DNA from: Cryoendolithus antarcticus
Taxonomy: Eukaryota > Ascomycota > Dothideomycetes > Cladosporiales > Cladosporiaceae
DNA: 64,000 nucleotides
Assembly: GCA_002077065.1 (NCBI GenBank)
Contig: NAJO01000020.1
Coordinates: forward strand, 1 to 64,000
Reading direction: 5' to 3'
Shown here: one piece after another, positions 29,894-41,467 of the stretch
Numbering within the stretch: the stretch's first letter is position 1
Layout of the letters: each line of letters begins with the position of its first letter
The notes under the pieces: model-generated
Told to the model about the DNA's origin: nothing
Seen by the model: only the letters and a program-made list of their open reading frames with translations
Database searches by the model: none
Made by a program: the position numbers and the translations under genes

Positions 29894-32800
29894 TCACAAA
29901 GCGTAAGGGTTCAACGAGCGGATCGTCAAGCATCTGTGATGTAAAGTCAGCAAACAGCCCCGCATCATCTCCATCAAAGGAGCAGGGAAACTCACGGTGG
30001 ACTCTTCCCCAAGTCCGTCCTCAACAGCACAGGCACCCTCATCATCTCCCTCACATCCTGAATAAATTCCCCATCCTGCTCTCTGAGCGCGAACAAACCC
30101 CCAAACCTCTCCTTCAAACTCCCACTTGCGCCATTCCCAAGCGCCCTACTATCGCTCTTGCTGCGGCTGGTCAACCCATTTCGAGCAGACGGGCTGGGAG
30201 GAGTGGACTGAGCGCGATGGCCATTGAGCGCCACGCCATGCTCGTGCGTAGCGTCAGACGCCGCGTCATCTTCGTCGTCGAACAGCGCATCGACATCGTT
30301 GGTGTCCATCGAACCAGTGTGCATGGCTCGCTCGGCGTTCTCCTTGGCGCGAGCGGCGGCGGCATCTCGAGCCGCGAGAGACGCATTGACCATGCCACGA
30401 CCAGACGAGGCGTTGCTGCTGTTGTTCGCCTTCGGCCTCTCGTCCTCAGGAACGAAATTCGAAGACTGCACGCCCTTCTCCCAGAAGAGCTCCAGCAGAC
30501 GGGTGTCGCGGTTGAACTCGGCCTTCTTCAATGGCAGCTGATCGCAGTGCACACGCTTCTCGAAGCCGTATTCAGGGATCAGGACGTCGAAGGCAGATTC
30601 GTACACGCAGACGACGATGCCGACGGAGATGAGGTCGCCCCCTTGTTCTTGGCTGAGGCGATCCATCATGCGGCAGGACTCGATGTGCACGCTCTGCTCC
30701 TGGGCGGCGAAGGCAGAGTCTTTCTTGGTGTTACAGCTCTCTGCGGTCTTGGACAGCGTCTCCGCATCCTCGGTGAAGTCGATGGCACCATTCGAGAGAG
30801 CAGCCTCTAGCTGGCGGTGAACCACGATGTCGGCGTACCGGCGAGAGGGGTTCGTGAAGTGCGTGTACAGCGGCAAGTTCAACGCGTAGTGCGAGATGAT
30901 GTTGTCGGGGATCTTGCTTGGCACGAAGTACTTCGCACGTTGCATGGACTTGATGACGAGCGTCTCCATCCCCTTGCGGATCTCGGTGTCTTCGATGGCG
31001 AAGAGGCTGTTCTGTAGCGCAGCGCTGCTCGAGATGTCAATGTCGTAGCCAATGTTACCCATGCGCTCAGCAAAGAGTGCAAGGCGCCGTGGGTTGGGAG
31101 ACAGCTGGCGGCGAAGCAGAGCGCGGTCTGGCAAGGCATTGAAGATTGTCTCCGCAATGAAAGCATTGGTCTTGTGGCTCAGCTCTTCGATCATCTCATG
31201 TGAGGGCCTGGAGTCGAAGATGTTGTGCTCGACAGGTACGTTCTCGTCGTCAAGCTGGTACATCAGGCGCAGTGGAGCAATGTTGGTAACATCGCCGCTG
31301 AACCGCGCTTGGCGGAACTTCTGGGTAACATCGTGCAAGGTGAGGATGTCATCAGCCTTCTGCGAGGCGACGGAGTGCGAGCTGCCGCTGATAACGGCGT
31401 CTACTTCATCGTAGGTCAACTTGCCATCACTCTTGATCACACTCTTGCCGACCCATGTCTGGTCATCAATGACGCGACCGGTGGCGCCATTGACTTGGAA
31501 CACGACCGAGACGGTGAAGCGATTCTCGCCAGGTTGCAGACAGCAGATGTCATTCGAGAGCTTGGCAGGCAGCATGTTGACGCTTCTATTCATCAAGTAT
31601 ACTCCCGTGCCTCGCTTCTTGGCCTCGCGATCGACGAGCGAGTTCGCCTTAACGAAGTGTGCGACATCAGCGACGTGGATGCCGATCTCAAGCAAGCCAT
31701 CGCCAAGCTTCTTGATGTGGATGGCATCGTCGAGCTCCTTACTGCCAGAAGGATCGATGGTGAAGGTCTTTTCATGGCGGAAGTCGCGGCGCTCAGCCAG
31801 AGATGCCTCACCCTCCTTAGCAACAGACCAGTCATCGTGACCAATGTTCTTAATCACAGCATCCGAAAAGTCATCAGGCCCGAAGTTGTTGTCACGAAGC
31901 AATGCATCGGTTTCCACCTTAAGTTCACCAGCATCGCCAAGCTGCTCGACGAGAGTACCGAAAGGATGCAGCGAGGTGATCGGCCAGCGCTTTATGCAGG
32001 CAACGAAGATCTTGTTGGCATACTCTTGGTGGCGGTCGACGAAGTCCTTGGGTGCTTGCTCAGTCGGGATGGCGATCAGTGGCACACGTTTGTCAGTTGG
32101 CTTGAACCAGACGATCTTGGGTCGCTCTTGTTGGCGTTCCTGTTGATGGCCACGACCGCCATCACGGGCAGCACGCTCCGCTTCCTGCTTCTCCTTGGTG
32201 GCCTGACTGCTTGGGCGGAGAAGGCCGAGAGATCCAGAGAACATCTGGCCAGCAACACGCTCAACGACGGCGACGATGTGCCCAGCGTAAAGAGGCTTCT
32301 GCTCGTCGTTGATCTCGTCCTCCTCCATAAGGAGCAAGCTCTGACCTTCAACCTCGACATCGTCGTTCTTCTTCTGTGTGGGGCGCTGCTTCAGACTGCC
32401 GCGACGGCGTAGACCACCTTCCTGTGCAGCAGAGGCACTCTCGGGTTGTGTTGTGGCATCATTGACTGCGTGGATGCTGCCGCTTCGATCGGTGACATCC
32501 TTGCGCTTCTTCTTCTCTTCCTTCTCACGCTTCTGGCCCCAGACTTCGTCAACATCGAGGAGCTCGACAGCAACGAGGTCGCCTTCGAGTGCACGATTGC
32601 GGTCCTTACTACCGCAGATGAAGATGTCGGCGTCGAGATCCGTGGTGGTGACATATGCATCGCTGCGGTTCTTCTTATTGACGCGGAGAGTACCCGCGAC
32701 CAGCTGGCCGTCAGCTAGCAATGCCGGAAGCGTGGCCTGCGGCAGGTATGGAGTGAAAAGGGTCTTGCGCTGCTGTGCCTGCTGGCCCATGCCGGGACCC

Positions 32801-34210
32801 ATCTGAGGCGCATTATGCTGGCTGCCAGTGATGGCTGCAAGGTGTGGCTGAATACCTGCTTGTTGCCATGCTTGCATCTGCGCGAGTTGCAAGGCGTTGA
32901 GTTGCTGACCACCGAACATGGCAGGCGGCTGGACCAGTACTTGACCCTGTGGTAGCTGAACGAGCTGTGGCTGTTGCTGGTACTGGAAGCCGGCAAGGGA
33001 GTTGATAGAGTGGCTTTGCATGGAGCCGCGTTGACGATGTCCGGGTTGGAACGGAGAAGCAGTTACCTGCTGGTTCATGCTGAAGTTACCCATGTTTGAC
33101 TGCTGGGGCTCATTGATCGTGGGTGTTGGAGTCTGCATCTGGGGCTGTGGCTGTGGCTGGCGCCAATTACCCTCGAAGTTGCGAGAGCCTTGCCTCGCGT
33201 GCCCTGTGCTGCCTTGACGTGCAAGACCGCTCTGGTTCGCTGGGCTAGTGCCAGCGTCAGGTGTTGCTTGAGGTGGTGGAAATTGGAAGCCAGTGGGTCC
33301 GCCGCGGCTGCTAGCAGCCATGCCTCGACCACCCACTGCCATGCTCTGGCTACGACCGTGTCCACGTCCACCAAGTCCGCCTCGTAAGGCAGAACCTGGT
33401 GTCAAGTTCTGTGGTGACATGGTCTGCGACTGAGAGGGTGTCTGGGACTCTTGCTGGCCGATGCCAGGGCTGATGGAGCGATTCGAAGTAGATGGTGAGG
33501 CGCCGCCTGGAATGGGAAACTGAAAGCCACTGGGTTTCCGCTTGGCCTCCGCAAGCTCGGCCGCCTTTTTTGCCTCTGGAAGTGCGAGCGAGTGTCTGCG
33601 TGCATGACCGCTTCCGGCAGCGCCACCGCCTCGGCCGCCACGTGGTGCGTTATTCTCACTGCGGCCCTGGCTGGCAGGGAATCCGAAGTCGCCAAACGCA
33701 GATCCAGAGGCCCCGCTCGATGGTGCAGGGGGAGGGCCCATGCCCATATTCGGCATGGCGGACTGATTCCGACGATGTCCGCCAGGTATACCCATCCCAC
33801 CAGTCATTGGAATGCCGAGGTTCTGCTGACCCATGGCACCCATCTGACCTTGTTGGAACTGGAAGCCATTCGGTTGCGGTGACATGTTCATATTCTGCAT
33901 CTGACTCTGCAGCTGTTGGAACTGGTTGGGTAGCTGCTGCGTTTGCGGGATCATGCCCATGTTGACGTATTGCTGGTGGGTGGCAGCGATCTGGACTTGC
34001 TGCTGTTGCAGCATCTCGATCTGCTGTGCGAGCGCAAGTTGCTCCACTTGGAATTGATGGTCAGCACGCGATCATCCCACTGTTCTGAGATGGCAGGGCA
34101 GACTCACTCATCAAGGGCGTCATCTCTGACGGGCTTCGGCGATGTGCAATGTGTAAGGGACGTCCATTCGCATCTCTCTGGCCGTTGTTCTGGCCCTGTT
34201 GCTGATTCAT
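29894..34210 (-). CDS. SSD1: RNA-binding translational repressor Ssd1
   Basis: Three exons on the minus strand, 34210-34108, 34046-29996 and 29933-29894, give 1397 residues. Ssd1 binds 5' UTRs of cell-wall mRNAs and represses or localises them under control of the NDR kinase Cbk1. The N-terminal ~450 residues are Gln/Gly/Pro-rich and prion-like. Then come cold-shock domains (TPYLPQATLPALLADG) and an RNase II-like RNB domain. The catalytic loop reads TIDPSGSKELDD, with Glu where active RNase II enzymes have the second Asp, fitting the non-enzymatic Ssd1 type. Four HxRxxS Cbk1-type sites are visible near Ser130, 187, 269 and 322. Exon 1 ends EMTPLM; the 40-nt last exon restores the ending PPCLTIRSLNPYAL. 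Divergent from GLE1. Confidence 0.95.
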
Positions 34211-35434
34211 GCTGACGGTGGTGCTGTATACTACAATCTGTACAATTGCCGAGTACGTGGCTAGCCGGGTGACCCGAGATCAAGTGACTCGTCTGCGTAG
34301 TAACTCTGCTGATGTCGTGTACGGTTTCGGAACTGCGATCGGCGATGAAGGGTACGCTGAAACTGCTCGTGGCAAGAGTGTGCGAGTATGTGAGAGTACT
34401 TCGAAAGTTGTGTCTGCTGTATGTGCGTGTTGTAGTAGAACAGGGAGAGTTGATGTAAGGATCGGACAGGCAGCCGGAAGGAGTGGCGTTGTTGATGGGA
34501 TGGTCAGTGGAAAGAGCAGTACGATGCTCTGGACGAGGTAGGGACGCCTCAAATGGTGGCCGGCTGGCAACGGGAAGGTGCTGGCGGATAGCCTGTCGTG
34601 ACGTCTGGATGGGAGAGAGATGTAGGAGGGGAACGTGGTAATGATGGAGAAGAGGAGGCGTGTGTAGTGAGGGGAGTCGAGACGGGGAAGGATAGCATAT
34701 GTGTGTGAGGCTCCTCAAAGTAAGACGTCAGTGGCCCGCACGCCCACTCCCGCCAAACTCCACACCAACATTCGCCAAGACTGGTGTGGTGGTAGTTGTC
34801 GATCGAAGGCATATAACTGGCTTCTCATTCCGGACTCAATCAAAGGCACAGATGCGGATGCTGAGCTTTGTTCCATTTTGTACCGAGCTTGTGTGACCTC
34901 TCAGACATTTCCTCGTGCTTACCACGGCCAATGTCAATGCCTCGCGGCTCTCTACGGTATTCTTGGCTGAAACCATAACGAGACTCGAGGTGCGACTCTC
35001 TGTACTGCGTACTCACTGCTCCATCAACGCCCATACCCGCGGTTCTCACATGTGCGCCCATGGAGCATTCTCACTAGCTCCCCGGTGTCTCCCCATTTCT
35101 ACGACATCACCCCATATAGAACTGCTTGCTACTTGCGACATCGAATCGCAGTGACTGGAAGTGGTTCGCGTCTCGGCAGCTCTCCCCGTGCGTCCCGAAC
35201 CCTAAATGGTGCCGATCTCGAGACGCGATCACTTCGAAGTCGCGCTTTGCATGTGCATTTCACTACAATTTATTTCTCGCACGGTCAAACTTCACTCTGC
35301 GCCGCTGACACGATGACTCGAACATCATTGATGCCACCATAGCTGTCGAAAGCTGTGTTGTCAATCTCGACTTTGCTACCTTGAATGGGCCCGAGACATC
35401 CTAACACCGCCAAGCCTGAGTTCATATCATCAAT
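34211..35434. other. Divergent promoter region SSD1/GLE1
   Basis: 1.2 kb between divergent genes. CT-rich tracts on the SSD1 strand (34590-34720) suggest a long SSD1 leader. No extra gene recognised; frames of up to 204 codons here are Ser/Thr/Pro/His-rich by-products of the CT tracts. Confidence 0.45.
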
Positions 35435-37262
35435 ATGAGTTCCCCTCTACGACGATCGGTCTCTCGATCGACTCCGGCTAGGCATACCCCGAACGGCATC
35501 CGGCGTACACCTGCTAACGGTCGACCGTCACCCCGGGTTGACAGCCCAGCCCAACAACTCGCAGACGAATTCAGCCGAATCGTCCTAGACGCAGATCGTG
35601 ACTTCCACAACAGACTTGATGCGACGTCAGACGAGCAAGAGCGGTGCCATCTAGAGGCGCTAGCCAAGGCACTCGCTGAACATGAGGCCGTACGTGCGAG
35701 TGCGGAGCGGGCAAGGGAGAGGCTGGAGCTCGAGATGGAGCGCATGAAGCAGAAGCGGGAAGCTGACGAGAAGGCTGGGGTGGAGCGTGAGCGAAGAAGG
35801 CTTGTAGACGAGCGGGCTGCGGCGGACGAGGCGCAAGAGAAGGAGCGCAGGGAGCATGAGGACAGGGCAGCGGCGAAGTTGAGAGCGAAGCAGGAGAATG
35901 ATCGTAAGGCGGCGAAGGAGAAAGCCGATGTTGAACAACGTGAGAGGAAGGAGGCAGAAGCAGCCAAAGTACAGTCGGATGCGTATGCGAAGGCGCAGCG
36001 AGATGCGCAAGCAAAACCACAGGAATCCCAGACACCGCAAGCTGTATCTTCACCAGCAATCCAGGCTCCTGCAACGAGGTTGCAGCCGCCTACACCGAGC
36101 ACTCCCCACGTCAATGGCGCCACTCAAGCCGCGCACGCTGCACCCGCTGGTGCAACATCCTTCTATGCAGTCACTGTGGACTCGACGGCCCTGCAGTACT
36201 GCGGCCCTATGACGCCCACAAGCGTTCTCACGCCCATGAACGCACGAGAGAGCGAGCATCAACGCTACCTCGACCTGCACAAACGTCTCAAGCAGATGCG
36301 CAAAGACGTCCTCACCGAAGCACAAAGGCTGGGCGTCAAGGACCAGCTGTCGAACAAGCGCAGGGAGCTCACAACAGCAATCGGGCAAACCAACAAACAC
36401 GACAAGGCTGCACAACAGGCGACCGTAAGCTTTTCTCACCTCCTCACGTTAGATCCTCTCGTACCATGTGCTAACAAATACTCTACAGATGAGAAAAGTC
36501 CGCGACATCGTGATCGCAGGAGCCAAAATTCTGCCTACGAGGATTGACATCTCGCCGTACATCATCAGCGTCTCTCCTGTGGCGCTGAAGGGCGACAATG
36601 CAGACACCCTTGGACCTGCTGGTCTTCTCTTCATGCTTTCATGGTTGGCCAAGACAGTGATCCGCCAATTCGCGGCTGAGGCTTCCGACGACGGGAAAGC
36701 TGCCGATCCAATCGGAGTCCTGACGGTTACCATCTTCGCAAACCCTGACTTGCGACCCAACGGTGTACCGCTCATCGACATGCTTTGGGCGAAATACCAC
36801 AAGGTCTGCCCCGCTCTGTTTGGCATCAGTGGCACCCAGAACACGAAAGCAGGCCGATTGCGACTTGGCTGGGACCTCGATGAGGACGATGCCGCGAACT
36901 ATCGCCGATTCCGTGGCTTCGCTGTTGGCTTTGCAGCGATCACACTTCGCGACTTCTCCAAGTCGAAGAACCCGAATCCTGCGCCGAACGCCCTTTACTG
37001 GACCTCCCTAGCACGTATCTTGTCAACACCTACAGGGCTGCAATCATCGACGCAGTACACCATCTTGCAGCATATGATCCACCTCTACGTCCATCGTTTT
37101 ATCCAGTTCTACGGAGCTGCTGCCGTTGCAGCCATTCGCAAAGCTTGCTACGACTTCCCAGCTACTGCGCCCAGACTCTCTTCTGGAGGCGACGACCCAG
37201 CAGTCCAAGCTATGAAGAGCTTGCCGTTCTCACTGAAGAAGGAGTACCAGCTTACGCTGTAG
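35435..37262 (+). CDS. GLE1: mRNA export factor Gle1
   Basis: Two exons, 35435-36424 and 36489-37262 (phase 0; GTAAGC/CTACAG), give 587 residues. Gle1 sits on the cytoplasmic face of the nuclear pore and, with inositol hexakisphosphate, activates the DEAD-box ATPase Dbp5 to release exported mRNA. Layout fits: short Ser/Arg/Pro N-terminus, long charged coiled coil (about 65-190), Pro/Thr linker, then the C-terminal HEAT-like Gle1 domain (MRKVRDIVIAGAKILPTRID, LLFMLSWLAKTVIRQ, RLRLGWDLDEDD). The first stop is TAG at 37260-37262, but the same frame continues open for 157 codons (next entry), so the true C-terminus is uncertain. Confidence 0.9.
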
Positions 37263-37736
37263 AAGGTCGGAGCTGCGGATACTCCTCCACAGCAGACGGC
37301 CATGTCAGCAAGACCTATCCCTCAGCAGAGAGGTAAGGTCGACAAGATCGCGCCTCAACAGGCAAGCACCGCAGGAAAGCCTGTCCCCCAGCAGAGAAGC
37401 AAAGTTGAGAACAACCCTCCTCGGCGTAACGTAACTCTAACAGAAGACGATATGGGCTTTGCGATTAGGTACGCAGCCAAGGTATCGCAGGAGTTCAAAT
37501 TCAAGGGCGCAGAGTTCGGTCGCCCTACTTTTGGTGGTACTGCTTCAAGCAGTGCGCCAACGCGTCCCAGTGACATAGGATCGGGATCGGGGAGTGGGTT
37601 TGCGCAGTATGGCGGACACGTGAACCCTGCATTCTTGCCGCAAGGCGCTCACGTGAATCCCGCATTTGGGAGGCATGGGAGCTCGCCACTAGCGAACGGA
37701 GGGACGAGGCGGAAGGCAGCTGGGTCTTGGGCTTGA
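37263..37736 (+). other. In-frame extension after GLE1 stop, or separate ORF
   Basis: Directly after the GLE1 TAG, in the same frame, 157 sense codons run to TGA at 37736. Starting at its own ATG (37302) it would encode 144 residues. The sequence has a short repeat with PQQ cores (DTPPQQ, RPIPQQRGKV, KPVPQQRSKV) and a second repeat (GHVNPAFLPQ, AHVNPAFGRH). The first PQQ copy lies upstream of the ATG, between it and the GLE1 stop, so coding probably does not begin at 37302. Options: a GLE1 C-terminal extension reached by readthrough or an unrecognised intron, a nonsense polymorphism or base error, or an independent small gene. No known domain. Confidence 0.5.
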
Positions 37737-37890
37737 GGTACAGAAGACAGGAGGCACATGCTGCAGGACCGCAATCGGATTGCGGTGGATGGTGCGTCGG
37801 ATGCGATGCTACGGAACGATGAAAAGTGGTGAATAGATGAACTGGCCTTGAAGGGCTTCCAGGTACATGGGTAAGACCAAGTCGTCTCCC

Positions 37891-38586
37891 TCAACTCTCA
37901 GCTATATGTCTATCACTCTGATTCACATAACAGCCCCGCAGCTCAGGGACCCGAGACGCGTCCTCTGCAAATTCAGCACCGTGTTCCCGCATCATCGCTA
38001 TCCTCTCCTCCATACTCAACGCCAGCCTCAGCCTGCCAAAGTCGTCCGGAACGCTATCTTCGACTTCATACCTTAGCACCCATACGCCTGCCCCTTCCGT
38101 AGGCCACCCGTACACCACCACCTTCTCCTCCTCCTCCTCCTCAGTTGACTCGCGGGCTTTCATTGTCGCGTTGGCCCAGTCCCGCTTGCTAATCCACCAT
38201 TTCGCGCCGATGCGCCGTAGAGCGTCACAGAGTTCGTCTTCCTCGGTCGGATCGCTGGAGCGTTCGTATGCTTGCGAGCGAGATAGGGATAGATGAAGCA
38301 GATCCAGGACGTCGGCTTTTTTGATAAGGATGCCGCCAGAAGACGGGTAGCCGTAGATGTTGCAGCCTCGGGCGCCGAAGATGGTCCACCGCGAGGGTCC
38401 ACGAGCGATAGATGCGGGCTGTGGAGCGAGAGGGTCTTCCAGATCGTCGCTGTCGTCGTCGTCGTCGATTGACTTCGGGACTCGAGGAGCCCGGGAGAAC
38501 AACTTGAGGAACATCATCCCTCGCATGATAAACGGCGACGAGCGATGTTGACCTCTGAGGCTTGATCGGCCAAGCAGACCTCGCAT
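37891..38586 (-). CDS. Unknown fungal protein, 231 residues
   Basis: The open frame reaches 38634 but only from GTG; ATG 38586 (MRGLLGRSS) is used, and a later ATG (MRGMMFLKLF) is possible. No named family. Features: basic N-terminus, an acidic run (DDDDDSDDLED), a core with GCNIYGYPSSGGILIKKAD, a second segment LRRIGAKWWISKRDW, a Glu run (STEEEEEEK), and a C-terminal WPTEGAGVWVLRYEV followed by LRLALSMEERIAMMREHGA. The alternation of conserved-looking core and charged linkers suggests a real gene of the type found across ascomycetes without assigned function. Confidence 0.65.
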   Translation of the reverse strand: MRGLLGRSSLRGQHRSSPFIMRGMMFLKLFSRAPRVPKSIDDDDDSDDLEDPLAPQPASIARGPSRWTIFGARGCNIYGYPSSGGILIKKADVLDLLHLSLSRSQAYERSSDPTEEDELCDALRRIGAKWWISKRDWANATMKARESTEEEEEEKVVVYGWPTEGAGVWVLRYEVEDSVPDDFGRLRLALSMEERIAMMREHGAEFAEDASRVPELRGCYVNQSDRHIAES

Positions 38587-39178
38587 CAGGCTGCTTTTGA
38601 GCTGTAACCGTAAGTGCCGCTGTACGAGATGCACTGCACCCGACTGCAGCCTAGCAGGCGGCTACCCCGTTCGTCGCCACAGTAGAATGCCGCGAGATCA
38701 GCACATCTCCACGGGTACAGCTATAGTGTTATTGTGGTAGTAGTCCAGTACATGATAGGCAAGTAAACCATGCAGCCATGGTCAATGCTTGGATGGCCTT
38801 GGTGTCCACGGCATCCTGTCGCGCATGCAGGTCTTACGTTTGGCCGGCATGGTAACTCACCGTTGGCGATTGGGGGAAAGGGGCAGCGGGCAGCTGGGTC
38901 TTGAGCACAGAGGCTAGAAGAGAGGCAATATCAGTGAAGCACGAGAGGACTGGGACAGACTGCACTCTACATGCATGACCTGAATGCTGGAAAGGCAGAA
39001 GAAATACAAACGCAGCTTTTGAGAACAGTCGCACATCTACTGCGCAGCGATAGAAGAATAGCAATAATGCACGTCCAGTGCAGTTGGGGTATCATCGCGC
39101 AGAAAGCCCAAGAATGATCAGCCCTAGCCGTCCATAACCCCAGCTTAAGCACCAAGCGTCAGTTCCAGAATTTTGGCA
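38587..39178. other. Intergenic, 590 bp
   Basis: Between the unknown gene and the 3' end of the LCB kinase, both minus strand. Nothing recognised. Confidence 0.4.
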
Positions 39179-40801
39179 TTACGGCGTCCCTGGTGGCCCT
39201 TCAAACTCATACACCCCTCCGCGCTTACTCAACACGGTCCCCAACCCCGGCACAACCTCGGCCTGAAAAGCCTCAAAAGGCACCCTCTCCCCATCCACCG
39301 CAATAAACCCATCCTTGTGCCCTCCTTGCCCACCAAGCCACCGTCCAAATTTCGCTCTCCACCCCTTCGATACATCCCGCTTCTCAACAACCCGAGGCGT
39401 GATCCGGTAAGCTGTGACTTTTCGGTACGAGACTTCAGGGAAATCAATGTTAGCGCCGCTCTCAACGGTCGTGAGCATGCGGAGGGCTGTGAGGCGCGGG
39501 AGCAGGCCGTCGACTATAACCATGTCTTGGCAGCCGTCTGCGGGGAGGGCGACGGGGAAGAAGGGCGTGGAGGGCGCCATGTAGGCCATGTTGCCTGTGT
39601 AGAAGTTTCCTAGCGTGGGGAGGGATTGGTGAGTGAAGGTCTCTGGGAGCGGGGAGGAGATTGTTCCGTAGCGGAGGGGCGGGAGGGAGTCGTTTGATAG
39701 GCGCGGAATTGCAGGTGAAGAGTGTTGCGGCCCTGATTGTTCATGGGCGGTGCGTGCTTTGCGGTATCGCTCTTTGATGACGCGTTTGTCGTCTTCTTCG
39801 ATGGCTACGCTGAGTTCGGCCGGGTATACTGTTTTGCCTAGGAGGCGGACGAGGATGCCCCAGGTGAAGCGCATGGGACCCATCCAGCGGAGGCGTTCGG
39901 TGCCGAGATCGCTTTCGGCGATGATGCCTACTGATTGAGAGAGGAAGCTGTAGTACTTCTGATCGCCCTGCGTGATGGCTACGAGATCCATGGGAGTGCG
40001 CACTCCTTTCACGATAGCCAGAGCAGCCAGAGAAGGCGAGTCGGTGCCATTGAGATTGAGGCTCATGGCATTGCCGGTCCCGCACGGTAGCTGTACAACT
40101 GCGATCTTCCTGAGTGCGCCAGTCGCGTCTCTCCGTCGTGCCAGCCCATTGAATACTTCATGTGGCAGTCCGTCGCCACTTGCGCACGCGACTACATCAA
40201 ACGCATTCACATCCAGCTGCTCGGCCATATTGGCAGCATGACCTCTATACGCTGTCCTTTCAACGTCAGCTTCGCAGTGTGCAGCCGCGAAGATCTTCTC
40301 AATCTCCCTCCGCCATAGCTTCTGCGCGTAGCCTTGTCCGCCCTTCGGATTGATCATGACCTTCATCCGCGGGCGTCTACGAACGCCGGCTGGGTATGCG
40401 CGGCTCAGGAGCGCATCGACCCACGCTTGCGCCTGCGCAAAGTAGGTCTTGTCCAGGACTGCGTAGTTCACGTACGCTACCCTGCACGCGTTTTTCCCGG
40501 AAGGTCGCGCATAGTGGATGGTCACTTCGAAGTGCACCAGCTCCGCCCAGAGGATATTATAGAACGGCACCGCGCGTGTGGTCTTGCTCAATTGTGGCAG
40601 TAAGCCGCAGAAGTTCCTCGGCTTCCGGCGGTACTTCAGCCCTTCGTCTAGTATGATCAGTGCATCTGTCCCGAGTGTCAAGGTCGCGTTCCGATCGACA
40701 GTCAATGTCAAGGCTGCGTCGGCATTCGAGACCTCAGAGCCAGCTGGGTCCTCGAACGGGTCGATGGAGTCAGGGCTTGGCTGCAAAGATGTCGCGGACA
40801 T
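39179..40801 (-). CDS. LCB4: Sphingoid long-chain base kinase (Lcb4/5-like)
   Basis: Intronless, 540 residues. The enzyme phosphorylates sphingoid bases (phytosphingosine, dihydrosphingosine) to signalling lipids. Signature blocks of the DAG-kinase catalytic fold are present: MINPKGGQGYAQKLW, SGDGLPHEVFNG, LPCGTGNAMSLNLNGTDSP and SVGIIAESDLGTERLRWMG, then the C-terminal FIAVDGERVPFEAFQAEV. An N-terminal RKPRNFCGLLP matches the Cys-containing segment of yeast Lcb4. A variable insert follows the kinase core. The frame is open 65 codons upstream without ATG; ATG 40801 (MSATSLQPSPDS) is used. Confidence 0.9.
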   Translation of the reverse strand: MSATSLQPSPDSIDPFEDPAGSEVSNADAALTLTVDRNATLTLGTDALIILDEGLKYRRKPRNFCGLLPQLSKTTRAVPFYNILWAELVHFEVTIHYARPSGKNACRVAYVNYAVLDKTYFAQAQAWVDALLSRAYPAGVRRRPRMKVMINPKGGQGYAQKLWRREIEKIFAAAHCEADVERTAYRGHAANMAEQLDVNAFDVVACASGDGLPHEVFNGLARRRDATGALRKIAVVQLPCGTGNAMSLNLNGTDSPSLAALAIVKGVRTPMDLVAITQGDQKYYSFLSQSVGIIAESDLGTERLRWMGPMRFTWGILVRLLGKTVYPAELSVAIEEDDKRVIKERYRKARTAHEQSGPQHSSPAIPRLSNDSLPPLRYGTISSPLPETFTHQSLPTLGNFYTGNMAYMAPSTPFFPVALPADGCQDMVIVDGLLPRLTALRMLTTVESGANIDFPEVSYRKVTAYRITPRVVEKRDVSKGWRAKFGRWLGGQGGHKDGFIAVDGERVPFEAFQAEVVPGLGTVLSKRGGVYEFEGPPGTP

Positions 40802-41467
40802 TGCGCTGAGCGAGTGAAGCGCAATGTCAGTGTACGGTATTGCTGCACGCGATAGATAGGTAGAACAGACTATGTACTGCAATTGTTGACTATGGTTGCA
40901 CGCATGCCGCTGTGGTGGAGGGAGATGACAGCTGCTGACGACCTGACAGGCTGACGTCTCGCATCCGAGGTGCCTTAAGTAAGCTTGTCTTGGCACTCCT
41001 CGCTGTCAAGGCACTTTGTCACGCAGTCAACAAACATATCTTCCCTCGACTAATCTTACCTTGACATCGGCCCCACTCTCTTTGACTACATTTATTGCGC
41101 GGCAGATGTTGTTGACTACGCCCAAGCGACTTTTAATCGGGCTGTGACAGTGGAAGCCTGAGGCTTGAAGGCCCCATGCGTGGCTACTGCAGCGGTATGC
41201 GGCCGCCTTCGAAGCAGAGCGCCTCTTTGCTGGGCATCACCCCACTCGGGATCGACCAAAGCCACGCTGAGCTGGGCGCCATGGCGCCGTCTAGCACGCG
41301 AGCGCTGCCAGGAGATGATAGCCGTGGGCTGTGCTCGCGTGGTGTACCTCAGGACTTTGTCGTCGACAGATCCTTCAACAGCGTCTCGTTGTATCGGCCG
41401 ATTTCCTTGTCAAACCCCTCTCTACTGCTGCCTCACTTCTTACCACACTCCACTTGCTGCCCGGAAT
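40802..41467. other. Divergent intergenic region
   Basis: 666 bp between LCB kinase (-) and the truncated cell-wall-type gene (+). An open plus frame precedes ATG 41468 from 41165 without a good start. Nothing else recognised. Confidence 0.4.

Noticed and set aside
29722..30810. 362-codon plus-strand frame
   Set aside because: Lies antisense to the SSD1 3' part; no ATG context or domain.
31225..32412. 395-codon open frame on the plus strand
   Set aside because: Antisense to SSD1; Leu/Val/Asp-rich translation without domain, produced by codon bias of the real gene.
35422..36123. 233-codon minus-strand Ser/Ala/Arg-rich frame
   Set aside because: Antisense to the GLE1 coiled coil; composition mirrors the Glu/Arg/Lys repeats.
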